Positions 15,805-23,780 of a stretch of 64,000 nucleotides of DNA are shown one piece after another (the first letter of the stretch is position 1; the number at the start of each line of letters is the position of its first letter). Made by a program: the position numbers and the translations under genes. The notes below the pieces were generated by a model. The model did not search any database. It worked only from the letters and a program-made list of their open reading frames with translations, and had not been told where the DNA came from. Source of the stretch: Lentisphaerae bacterium GWF2_49_21 (GTDB lineage: Bacteria; Verrucomicrobiota; Lentisphaeria; Victivallales; GWF2-50-93); assembly GCA_001804805.1 (NCBI GenBank), contig MHBH01000026.1, positions 174,340 through 238,339 on the forward strand, in the 5' to 3' direction.

Positions 15805-16579
15805 GGCAAGGAAAAGTGATACCGGATGTGGAAATCGGTCGTCTGTAATCAGCCTGCCCCGGCGAAGCATCTCAGCAAAGACGGGTCGTCTGTCGTCGGC
15901 ATTCACCCTGCTTGAGCTGCTCGTGGTAATCGCGATCATCGCAATTCTGGCAGCACTGCTCCTTCCGGCACTTCAAATGGCGAAGGAGACCGCTTGGGCG
16001 ACGGCGTGCAAGTCGAACATGAAGCAGATCGCCACCGGATGCATGCTGTATGCGGTGGACTATCAGGACTACTATCCTCCTGATGCAACATATTACTCCG
16101 AACTTACATGGAAGGGGACCACCAGGACAGCCCTCTATGTGATGTGGCATTCGGCAATCTACATGGGGCAGTATGTCGGAAACACCAATGTCTGCAGCTC
16201 CGCCTTTGAGCCTTGGGAACAACCACCCTCCACAAAGGTGCTCTTCTGCCCCAAATGGGATATGCAGTATGACTGGAAAGCCTCCGGCGCCTCCCAGGTG
16301 AATCTTGGAATAGGCTACAACGAGGCCAGCGATTTCACCGGACCAGGATGGAAGTGGATTCCAATAACCTGCACCAGCAGGGCAAGCCAGGTTGTTACGC
16401 ATGTTGACACTCCAAACATATGGAAGTTCACTAATTTTGATGTCACTAAGGCGTCTCCTCCATCCTACCGGCATAACAACAGCTGCAATGCGGCTTTCCT
16501 TGACGGGCATGTCTTATCCTCAAGCAATCTGAATAGTGACAATCAAAACGGCCTTGTCTTCAAATCGCTTCTTCCATAG
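15797..16579 (+). CDS. Type II pseudopilin-like protein with H-X9-DG C-terminus
   Basis: A 260-residue exported protein. A basic leader is followed by the prepilin motif [19 protein letters not shown], with the conserved Glu at position +5 of the mature protein, so it should be cut and methylated by prepilin peptidase. The C-terminal part carries the H-X9-DG motif ([12 protein letters not shown]), the signature of the large DUF1559-like families of Planctomycetes and Lentisphaerae. The start at 15797 is set by AAGGAGG at 15786-15792. An upstream in-frame start at 15752 lies inside the regulator gene and is less likely. The family's role (surface filament or substrate capture) is not established. 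It is co-transcribed with the LacI gene. Confidence 0.9.
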   Translation: MSKARKSDTGCGNRSSVISLPRRSISAKTGRLSSAFTLLELLVVIAIIAILAALLLPALQMAKETAWATACKSNMKQIATGCMLYAVDYQDYYPPDATYYSELTWKGTTRTALYVMWHSAIYMGQYVGNTNVCSSAFEPWEQPPSTKVLFCPKWDMQYDWKASGASQVNLGIGYNEASDFTGPGWKWIPITCTSRASQVVTHVDTPNIWKFTNFDVTKASPPSYRHNNSCNAAFLDGHVLSSSNLNSDNQNGLVFKSLLP

Positions 16580-16638
16580 GGCCGAAGGACCAATGAATTA
16601 ATTTGATTCTATAAACTGATATCAGCAGGGAGTTCCTT

Positions 16639-18567
16639 ATGAAAAAATTGTCCCGCGTGTTTCTCCTCTCGATTCTTGTCATGATCCTGGCAGCAGGCAG
16701 TTCCAGTATTGCGATGGAAAACATCATCTTCGACACCGACATGGGAAACGACTGCGATGACGCTGGCGCGCTGGCCGTCCTCCATGCTCTTGCCGACAAG
16801 GGTGAAGCCAACATCCTTGCCTGCATGATGTGGAAGATGCGCAAGGATGAGCCTGTCGTCGGCCCCGCTGCGACCATCGACGCCATCAATACTTACTACG
16901 GGCGGCCCGACATCCCCATCGGCATCGGAAAGAAGGAAATCTATTTCGCCGGAGCCAAGAACTACACAAACTTCCTGCCCAAGGAATTCCCCAACGACAC
17001 AATTGACAAAAAAATCGACGATATCCCCGACGCTATCGACCTCTACCGCAAAATCCTAGCCGCCCAGCCGGACAAGAGCGTCACCATAGTCGCCGTCGGG
17101 CCGTTGACCAGCATCAAGTATCTTTTAGCCAGCAAGCCGGACACTTACAGCCCACTCACTGGTCGTGAACTGGTGGAAAAAAAGGTAAAACTTCTCTCCC
17201 TCATGGGTGGAAAATTCCCCGAGGGCAACGAATTCAACCTGGGATGCGATCTTGGCGGCGGTATAGCTGCTGCGCTGGAATGGCCCGGACGTGTCGTCTG
17301 GAGCGGACTGGAAATCGGCAGTGCCATCACCACCGGACCCAGCCGTGTGAAGATTCCCGCCGAGAGTCCCCTCCATGCCGCCTACAAGCCTTACGGCGGA
17401 CAGCGCCAGAGCTGGGATCTCACCTCCGTCCTCGTCGCCGTCCGCGGTCCTGCCGACTACTGGGATCTGAGCGATACTCCCGGCTACTTCTGCGTCGTCC
17501 CCGCTCCTGAAAAAGGCGTTCCCGGATACCCCAGCCACTGGGAAAGCAAATCCACCACGCGCGACCAGACTTACCTTAAGCTCAAGAAGCCTGCCGCAGA
17601 GGTGACCGCGGCCATCGACGCCCTTCTTGCGCAAAAACCGGCCAGTCCGGCTGCAGCCTCGTCCAACGCTGCCAACGTCATCCTCGACACCAGCCTTAAC
17701 ACAGCGGACGAGGCCGGAGCTCTCGCCATGCTGCATGCGATGGCCGACAAAGGCGAAGTCAATCTCCTCGGTTGCATCTACCCCGGCAGATCCAATGCTC
17801 CGCTGGCCGCCATTGACGCCATCAACACCTACCACGGCCGTCCAGACCTGCCCGTCGCCATGGTCGTTAAGGGAGGATGGATCAACCCCTCGGAAATCGC
17901 CAAGAGCATCGCCACTTCCTTCCCTCAGGACCTCAAAACCGATGACACCATGCCGGATTCCATCGTTATCTATCGAAAACTCCTCGCCGTCCAGCCGGAC
18001 AAAAGCGTCACCATCATCTGCACCGGCTGGCAGAACAGTCTGGCCGCGCTGCTCAGCACAAAAGGTGACGACATCAGTCCTCTCACCGGTCGCGAACTGG
18101 TCGCCCAAAAAGTGAAGCTCCTCTCCATCGCCGGCGGTCAGTATCCCACTGGCAGTGACTTCATCTACAATAAGGAGCGCGACCTCAATGCCGCACTGTG
18201 CGTAAGCGTCGCCTGGCCCACACGCGTCGTCTACACAGGCGTGGAAGTCGGCAAGCAGATCACCGCCGGAGCCGCACTTGCCAGCAGTGGTGACGTCAAA
18301 GACCCTGTGAAGAAATTCTTCGCCTCCCAAAAAGCAGCTCCCTACGGCGGCATCGGAATGGTCGCGACACTCTACGGTGTGCGCGGAGCACAGGCCTTCT
18401 GGGATGACACCACCACCGGCGCCCTCTACATCCAACCCTGCTCTGGCGAAATCCAGTGGATGACCGATCTCAAACGCGACCAAGCCTACCTGAAGGTTAA
18501 AAAATCCCCCGGAGAAATGGAAAAAATCCTCAATGACCTAATGTGCCAGCCACCGTCTAAAAAATAA
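16639..18567 (+). CDS. Secreted protein with tandem nucleoside hydrolase domains
   Basis: A 642-residue protein with a signal peptide (about 1-25) and two inosine-uridine nucleoside hydrolase-like domains in tandem. Domain 1 (about 28-335) has FDTDMGNDCDDAGALA, a recognisable form of the calcium-binding aspartate loop. Domain 2 (about 345-635) is clearly a copy: both share HGRPD/YGRPD, QPDKSVTI and LTGRELV blocks. Its loop, however, reads LDTSLNTADEAGALA and has lost several aspartates, so it is probably inactive. Enzymes of this family release bases from nucleosides; an extracytoplasmic copy suggests scavenging. Arginine codons are mostly CGC/CGT and third positions are C-rich, unlike neighbours that favour AGG, which hints at transfer. 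It follows the pseudopilin gene by 59 bp. Confidence 0.85.
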   Translation: MKKLSRVFLLSILVMILAAGSSSIAMENIIFDTDMGNDCDDAGALAVLHALADKGEANILACMMWKMRKDEPVVGPAATIDAINTYYGRPDIPIGIGKKEIYFAGAKNYTNFLPKEFPNDTIDKKIDDIPDAIDLYRKILAAQPDKSVTIVAVGPLTSIKYLLASKPDTYSPLTGRELVEKKVKLLSLMGGKFPEGNEFNLGCDLGGGIAAALEWPGRVVWSGLEIGSAITTGPSRVKIPAESPLHAAYKPYGGQRQSWDLTSVLVAVRGPADYWDLSDTPGYFCVVPAPEKGVPGYPSHWESKSTTRDQTYLKLKKPAAEVTAAIDALLAQKPASPAAASSNAANVILDTSLNTADEAGALAMLHAMADKGEVNLLGCIYPGRSNAPLAAIDAINTYHGRPDLPVAMVVKGGWINPSEIAKSIATSFPQDLKTDDTMPDSIVIYRKLLAVQPDKSVTIICTGWQNSLAALLSTKGDDISPLTGRELVAQKVKLLSIAGGQYPTGSDFIYNKERDLNAALCVSVAWPTRVVYTGVEVGKQITAGAALASSGDVKDPVKKFFASQKAAPYGGIGMVATLYGVRGAQAFWDDTTTGALYIQPCSGEIQWMTDLKRDQAYLKVKKSPGEMEKILNDLMCQPPSKK

Positions 18568-18575
18568 GAAAGTAA

Positions 18576-18595
18576 CTCGGGCATTCCTGCCCGAG
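18576..18595. terminator. Hairpin after the nucleoside hydrolase gene
   Basis: CTCGGGCATTCCTGCCCGAG is a perfect 8-bp stem with a four-base loop, nine bases after the stop codon. No T run follows, so it may equally be a member of the CGGGC..GCCCG dispersed repeat family. Confidence 0.45.
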
Positions 18596-18644
18596 AGGAA
18601 CGGAAAATTAGAACAACAAAATTGAATAGATGAAAATATCCCGG

Positions 18645-20300
18645 TTATTTCCCGGACAGCATTTCCTCGGCGTGTTTCTCGGCGGCTTTGCCGCCTCCGA
18701 GCATCCTTGCAATCTCGGATTTCCTGTCGGTATCCTTCAATTCTGAAACTGCTGTGAAAGTCCTGCCTTTGACGACCGACTTCTCAACGCTGTAGTGCGT
18801 ATCGGCGCATGCTGCGACCTGAGGAAGATGCGAAATGCAGAGCACCTGGTGCGAACTGCCGAGGGCTTTCAGTTCCTGTCCTACGATCATCGCAGTCTCC
18901 CCGCCGATGTTCACATCGATTTCATCGAAGACAAGCACTGGAATTGAATCCGCAGAAGATAGGACGGTCTTCAGGGCAAGCATGACCCTGGATATTTCAC
19001 CGCTGCTTGCGATTTCACGTAGAGGTTTTGCGGTTTCCCCGGGATTCGGAGAGAAGATGAAATCCACGACATCGGATCCTGTAGGACCCGGTTCTGTCTG
19101 CTTGAAATCAACCGTGAAATCTGATCTTGCAAACCCAAGCTTGCGGAGTTCCGCGCAGACCTTTTTTGCGAATTTCGCAGAAATTTCATGGCGCTTCTTC
19201 GAGATCTCGGAGCATTTTTTCAGGAGTTTGTCGTTCAGGGATTTCTCCTTTTCGATGAAGGAGGTGCGGATGCTTTCAAAATTCTCGAACTCGTCAAGTT
19301 TTATCCGGGCGTTTTCCGCAGTCTTGATTACATCAGCCAAAGTCGGGCCATATCGCCTTTTGAGGTTCTGGATAATGCGGATGCGTTCTTCGAGTTCCGT
19401 GAATTCCTTCTCATCAAGCTCGATGTTGCCAGTATATCGCTGGATTCCTTCAACAAGTTCGTTTGCGGTTTCTGTAAGAGATTCGCACTGCTTGAGAAAT
19501 TTGGCCGCCATATCCGGATCCGCGCCTTCAAAGCCTTGGATTACGCGGTATATCTCGCTGATCCTGTCAGTAAGAGAACCTTCCGATTCCTTCAGCATTC
19601 CAACAGCATTTGTGGCGGTTTCGAGGATGTCGTGTGAATTTGAGGCGAGATTGTGGCGTGTCACCAGTTCCTCTTCTTCATCGGCATGGATGCCGGCCTT
19701 GGCGATATCAGAAACAATGAAACGGAAATGTTCGGCTTCAGAAGAGGAGGGGATTCCCTTCTCAAGTTCCTCTCGTTCGAACTTCGTCTTTTTAAATCCC
19801 TCAAAAATCTCTGAGGCTTCGGAAGTGATTTTTTCGAGAGAACCATAACGGTCGATGAGCTCAAGCTGGATGGACTGCTTCAGCAACGACTGGTGTTCGT
19901 GAGGGCCATGAGTGTCAATGAGGATGTTTCCAAGAGTCTTAAGAGTTTGAAGGGAGGCAGATGAATCATTGACGAAATTCCTGGAGCTTGTCGCTGTGAG
20001 GATCCTTTTCAATTGGATGACTTTGTCTTCGACTGGAGGCAGGCCGGCGCTGTCCAAAATTTCTGAGACGGACTTGGCAACCGATTTAGGGAGCGCAAAT
20101 GACATGCTGATTTCGCAGGAACTGCAGCCGGTCCTGATCGAGGTCTTGTCGGCACGTTCGCCGAGGAGCATCCCGATGGCGCCGATCAGAATTGTCTTGC
20201 CGGCACCGGTCTCTCCGGTGATGACGTTGAATCCGGGTTTGAACTCGATCTCGGCCTCCTCAATGAGCGCCAGATTTTTTATCCTTATCCATTCGATCAT
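18645..20300 (-). CDS. recN: DNA repair protein RecN
   Basis: A 551-residue SMC-like ATPase that holds broken DNA ends together during recombinational repair. Walker A is GETGAGKT (29-36) in the N-terminal head. A coiled-coil middle (about 150-370) follows. The C-terminal head has the signature SSGEISRVMLALK, Walker B LVFDEIDVNIGG and the CISHLPQVAACAD block specific to RecN. The frame stays open upstream for another 186 codons, but that stretch is low-complexity, contains dispersed repeats and the antisense of the GH94 3' end, and has no RecN homology. MIEWIRIKN at 20300 is the standard N-terminus, and GGGGGC lies upstream as a weak ribosome site. Confidence 0.95.
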   Translation of the reverse strand: MIEWIRIKNLALIEEAEIEFKPGFNVITGETGAGKTILIGAIGMLLGERADKTSIRTGCSSCEISMSFALPKSVAKSVSEILDSAGLPPVEDKVIQLKRILTATSSRNFVNDSSASLQTLKTLGNILIDTHGPHEHQSLLKQSIQLELIDRYGSLEKITSEASEIFEGFKKTKFEREELEKGIPSSSEAEHFRFIVSDIAKAGIHADEEEELVTRHNLASNSHDILETATNAVGMLKESEGSLTDRISEIYRVIQGFEGADPDMAAKFLKQCESLTETANELVEGIQRYTGNIELDEKEFTELEERIRIIQNLKRRYGPTLADVIKTAENARIKLDEFENFESIRTSFIEKEKSLNDKLLKKCSEISKKRHEISAKFAKKVCAELRKLGFARSDFTVDFKQTEPGPTGSDVVDFIFSPNPGETAKPLREIASSGEISRVMLALKTVLSSADSIPVLVFDEIDVNIGGETAMIVGQELKALGSSHQVLCISHLPQVAACADTHYSVEKSVVKGRTFTAVSELKDTDRKSEIARMLGGGKAAEKHAEEMLSGK

Positions 20301-20367
20301 ATGTAAAAGCCCCCTAAAAACAGAAAATGAATTGCGATACAATAAAGAACAGCTCTTGCGAGCTTGA

Positions 20368-20398
20368 TCCGCCTTCGCTAAGATGCTACGGCGCGACA
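20368..20398. repeat. Dispersed CCTTCGC-AAG repeat
   Basis: CCGCCTTCGCTAAGATGCTA followed by CGGCGCGACA is related to units at 2046-2073 and 4631-4660. It lies between recN and the GH94 gene, where no gene is seen. Confidence 0.5.
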
Positions 20399-20467
20399 GG
20401 CTACTAACAAATTCCCAAAGGCATTGTATACGTTTGTAATTAATGCCGCGAGGCATGTTCTTGGTTT

Positions 20468-22894
20468 TTACAAAACTACTTGTACAAAAATCTTCTTTCC
20501 CGGCTGCGGAGGGATTTCCGAAGTCTCGGATTTCTTTCCGTTGACGTAAATCCCTTTTGACTGCCATTCGCTCCCACGGCTGATGCTGATCTGATAGGTG
20601 CATTTCCGGAACTTGCGTTCGATTTCTAGATTCTTTATTTCCTTCGGGAGGCAAGGTCTGATCACAAGGCCCTTGTATCCGGGGCGTATTCCGAGTATGT
20701 GCTGTGATATCGCCACATAGTTCCAAGCGGCGGTTCCTGTCAGCCAGCTGTTCTTCGCCTCTCCATGCCTGACCGCGGCCTTTCCGGCGATCATCTGCGA
20801 ATAGACATAGGGCTCCATCTTGTGAAGGTCGCTGATATCCTCGCGGTATGCCGGGCATATCCGCTTGTAATAATCAAAGGCGTAATCGCCGTTCCCAAGG
20901 ACGGTCTCCGCTATCATGATCCAAGGATTGTTGTGGCAGAAAATTCCGCCGTTCTCCTTGTATCCTGGAGGATATGAGGAGACTTCACCGAGTTCGACAT
21001 GGTAGTCCCTGTGAGGAGGATCCTGCAGCACGAGCCCGTGCTTTGTCCCGAGATGTTTCCTCGCCGAATTCAAGGCTTTTCTGGCGAATCCGCTTTCTGC
21101 GCCGATTCCAGCCATCACGCACCAGCCTTGCGATTCAATGTAAATTTTTCCATCTGCATTGCTGCTGCTGCCGACCTTGTGCCCGAAGAAGTCATACGCC
21201 CTCAGGAACCATTCCTTGTCACGGCCTGATTTTTCCACGGCCTGTACCATCTGGTCAGCGGATTTGCGAACTTCGCGGGCATCTTGACCATCGCCTATAG
21301 TTTCCAGCAGATCACTGAATTCCTTGCAGGCATAGACAAAAAGCCCTGCGATCATCAGGGATTCGGCGGTCCTTCCTTGGCGGTTTCCGGTTGTCTGGAA
21401 AGGTTCATCGGGTTCTTCAGAGAAACAATTCAGGTTCAGGCAGTCGTTCCAGTCCGCCCTGCCGATAAGAGGAAGCTTGTGCGGCCCGAGATTGTTCAAG
21501 GTGAACCTGTATGAACGGAAGAGATGTTCGAGAAGCGGTTTCGCAAGCTTGTCGTTGTTCTCGAAAGGGACTTTCTCATTCAATATCGAAAAATCACCGG
21601 TCTCGCGGATGTATGCACCAACTCCGAGAATGAGCCAGAGAGGATCATCATTGAAGTTAGAACCTATGTCTGAGTTACCGCGTTTTGTCAGAGGCTGGTA
21701 CTGGTGGTAGGCTCCGCCGTCGGAAAGCTGAGTAGCTGCAATATCGAGGATTCTTTCTTTCGCCCTTTCAGGGATCTGGTGGACGAATCCAAGGAGATCC
21801 TGGTTGGAATCGCGGAATCCCATACCGCGTCCTATGCCTGATTCGAAGAACGATGCGCTCCTGGACATGTTGAAAGTGACCATGCACTGGTAGGGATTCC
21901 AGATGTTAACCATCCTTGCAAGCCTCTCATCGGAAGATTTTATCGTATAAACTGAAAGGAGGCTGTCCCAGTATTTCCTCAGTGTCTCGAGGGCTTTTGC
22001 GACTTTCGCAGGATCTGCGAATTTCGCAAACTGCTTTTCCGCCGGTTTCTTGTTGATTATTCCAGGTTTTGCGAACTTCGCATTTTTCGGAACCTCGATG
22101 TAGCCCAGTGCGAAGACGAGTTCCTCTGTCTTTCCAGGTTTGATGCTGAGATTCAGGCAGAAGGAGGCGCACGGCGCCCAGCCGGAGGCGACGGAGTTCG
22201 AGCATTTGCCATTTTTCAACGCAATTGGATTTTCAAGACTGCGATATGAGCCTATGAAGGAGTCACGGTCGCTGTCAAAGGAATTTACTTTTTTGTTTAC
22301 AGCAGAATATGCGTAATGGTTGCGGCGTTCGCGGTATTCGGTCTTATGGTAGATGAACGAATTCTTGATCTCGACTTCGCCGATGCTCAGATTCCTCTGG
22401 AAATTGCGGTCGTCGCCATCGGCGTTCCACAGGCAGAACTCGAGGAATGAGAAGAGGCTGATCTTCTTTACTGAAGAACCTGTGTTTGTCAGCTTGACGC
22501 TGTGGATTTCAATGTTTTCGCCTAGAGGGATGAAATAAGTGATTTCCGCCTTCAGCTTGTTCTTTTCAGATTCTATCGTCGTGTAGCCGAGGCCGTGCCT
22601 GCAGGAATACTTGTCGAGTTTTGTCTTGACAGGCTGCCAGGTCGGACTCCAGAAGGAACCGTTCTGCTCCCTGATGAAGAAATATCTGCCGTTTGAATCG
22701 GCTGGGATGTTGTTATAACGATATCGTGTGAGCCTCCTGAGCTTGGCGTCACGATAGAAGGCATATCCACCGCCAGTGTTTGAAACGAGGCCAAACATCT
22801 TTTCATTTCCCAGATAGTTTATCCAGGGGAACGGTGTCTGCGGCGTCTGGATCACATATTCCCGTCTTGCGTCATCGAAATAACCGTATTTCAT
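20468..22894 (-). CDS. GH94 family glycoside phosphorylase (cellobiose phosphorylase-like)
   Basis: An 808-residue GH94 enzyme, which splits beta-linked disaccharides with phosphate to give sugar 1-phosphate in the cytoplasm. The N-terminal beta-sandwich (about 1-265) has PWINYLGNEKMFGLVSNTGG. The (alpha/alpha)6 barrel (about 310-760) has RDSNQDLLGF (361-370) and SNFNDDPLWL (412-421), with the catalytic Asp in the latter; sequence identity favours cellobiose phosphorylase. The size is typical. The linker between the domains (about 268-305) is unusually rich in Ala, Lys and Phe, and is encoded by three near-identical TGCGAANTTCGCA palindromes. No transporter is adjacent. Chitobiose or laminaribiose specificity cannot be excluded. 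Confidence 0.9.
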   Translation of the reverse strand: MKYGYFDDARREYVIQTPQTPFPWINYLGNEKMFGLVSNTGGGYAFYRDAKLRRLTRYRYNNIPADSNGRYFFIREQNGSFWSPTWQPVKTKLDKYSCRHGLGYTTIESEKNKLKAEITYFIPLGENIEIHSVKLTNTGSSVKKISLFSFLEFCLWNADGDDRNFQRNLSIGEVEIKNSFIYHKTEYRERRNHYAYSAVNKKVNSFDSDRDSFIGSYRSLENPIALKNGKCSNSVASGWAPCASFCLNLSIKPGKTEELVFALGYIEVPKNAKFAKPGIINKKPAEKQFAKFADPAKVAKALETLRKYWDSLLSVYTIKSSDERLARMVNIWNPYQCMVTFNMSRSASFFESGIGRGMGFRDSNQDLLGFVHQIPERAKERILDIAATQLSDGGAYHQYQPLTKRGNSDIGSNFNDDPLWLILGVGAYIRETGDFSILNEKVPFENNDKLAKPLLEHLFRSYRFTLNNLGPHKLPLIGRADWNDCLNLNCFSEEPDEPFQTTGNRQGRTAESLMIAGLFVYACKEFSDLLETIGDGQDAREVRKSADQMVQAVEKSGRDKEWFLRAYDFFGHKVGSSSNADGKIYIESQGWCVMAGIGAESGFARKALNSARKHLGTKHGLVLQDPPHRDYHVELGEVSSYPPGYKENGGIFCHNNPWIMIAETVLGNGDYAFDYYKRICPAYREDISDLHKMEPYVYSQMIAGKAAVRHGEAKNSWLTGTAAWNYVAISQHILGIRPGYKGLVIRPCLPKEIKNLEIERKFRKCTYQISISRGSEWQSKGIYVNGKKSETSEIPPQPGKKIFVQVVL
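21998..22082. repeat. Three TGCGAANTTCGCA palindromes in the GH94 linker
   Basis: TGCGACTTTCGCA (21998-22010), TGCGAATTTCGCA (22016-22028) and TGCGAACTTCGCA (22070-22082) lie within 85 bp of coding DNA. Related 13-mers occur at 3284, 19167, 21265, 29317 and 45720, all within genes. Confidence 0.7.
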
Positions 22895-23063
22895 AGTTTA
22901 TAGTCCCTTGTTTATTTGATCAGTCAATTCAATCTAAGCTCTAAAACTTAGCATATGACCTGCAACTGTAAAGTAATGCTCTGAAATTTAATGGGCGGAG
23001 ATCAAGGATAATACGCATACGAACTATTACGATTTTATAAAATACTGCTTGAAACACCCATAG

Positions 23064-23105
23064 TATGAACTACAATATGAACCATGAAGAACTATATATG
23101 AACCA
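23064..23105. promoter_or_regulatory. Direct repeats upstream of the toxin-antitoxin pair
   Basis: TATGAAC(T/C)A occurs three times, at 23064-23072, 23076-23084 and 23097-23105, just before the antitoxin start. Ribbon-helix-helix antitoxins usually repress their own operon, so these are candidate operator half-sites. This is inference from position. Confidence 0.45.
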
Positions 23106-23117
23106 TAGGGGTTGAAA

Positions 23118-23378
23118 ATGAAATCGCTGACAATACACGGCATTGATCCAAATCTCGACCGGGAACTGAAGGGTAGGGCCCGGAAGGAAAGCCTCAGCCT
23201 CAACAAAACAATAAAAAGATTGCTTGAGGATTCCCTTGGCCTTACAAGGAAGAATGTTTCGGCGGATCATTCCGCTGACTTCAAGGAGTTTTTTGGCAAA
23301 TGGAAGAAGGAAGAAGCCGATGAATTCCTGAAGACAGTGGAGTTTTCACGGAATATTGACGGGGAGGACTGGAAGTGA
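23118..23378 (+). CDS. VapB/FitA-like ribbon-helix-helix antitoxin
   Basis: An 86-residue protein whose N-terminal 45 residues match a ribbon-helix-helix DNA-binding domain (MKSLTIHGIDPNLDRELKGR followed by a helix with SLNKTIKRLLE). The C-terminal half is charged and should wrap around the toxin. The start at 23118 is preceded by ATAGGGG; a TTG at 23112 is less likely. It overlaps the PIN-domain gene by four bases (GTGA), the standard arrangement of a VapBC module. It is expected to neutralise the toxin and repress the operon. Confidence 0.85.
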   Translation: MKSLTIHGIDPNLDRELKGRARKESLSLNKTIKRLLEDSLGLTRKNVSADHSADFKEFFGKWKKEEADEFLKTVEFSRNIDGEDWK

Positions 23379-23770
23379 ATAAAATCCTGCTGGACACAAA
23401 TGCCTATGTGAACCTCTGTACCGGGGACGGAAAAGTGATGGAGGCGCTCAGCGCAGCTGAAACAGTTTTTGTTTCGGCAGTCACTCTTGGTGAGCTTTAT
23501 GCCGGTTTTGAAAAAACCGAGAAGGGACACGGGAAAAAGCACGAATTCGAGAATTTCCTTTCCAATCCTACAGTCAAGATCATCGACATCACTAAGGAAA
23601 CCGCCGGAATTTACGGAGACCTGATACGAACATTGAGAAAAGCCGGTACTCCGGTTCCAATCAATGATGTATGGATAGCGGCAAACGCAATAGAAACAGG
23701 TTCGGTAATTGTCACCTATGACAGGCATTTCCTGAAAATCGCAGGTTTAAGGATATGGGATCAACTGTAA
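23375..23770 (+). CDS. vapC: VapC-like PIN domain ribonuclease toxin
   Basis: A 131-residue PIN domain protein starting with GTG. The acidic active-site residues are in place: Asp7 (ILLDTNAY), Glu40 (VTLGELYAGF), Asp98 (PINDVWIAA) and Asp116 (TYDRHF). VapC toxins cut initiator tRNA or rRNA in the presence of Mg2+ or Mn2+ and stop translation. The RNA target here is unknown. The gene lies between an ordinary metabolic gene and the start of the polysaccharide locus, consistent with a mobile addiction module. Confidence 0.93.
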   Translation: MNKILLDTNAYVNLCTGDGKVMEALSAAETVFVSAVTLGELYAGFEKTEKGHGKKHEFENFLSNPTVKIIDITKETAGIYGDLIRTLRKAGTPVPINDVWIAANAIETGSVIVTYDRHFLKIAGLRIWDQL

Positions 23771-23780
23771 TATTTTTTGA

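Noticed and set aside
15872..16510. A 212-codon frame antisense to the pseudopilin gene
   Set aside because: Shadow frame; the plus-strand gene has a clear prepilin motif, ribosome site and H-X9-DG end.
17125..18483. A 452-codon open frame antisense to the nucleoside hydrolase gene
   Set aside because: It arises from the GC-rich third positions of the true gene; the product is Gly/Val/Asp-rich low-complexity text with no domain.
20301..20858. N-terminal extension of the RecN frame by 186 codons
   Set aside because: The stretch has no RecN homology, is antisense to the GH94 3' end and contains dispersed repeats; the standard RecN start is at 20300.
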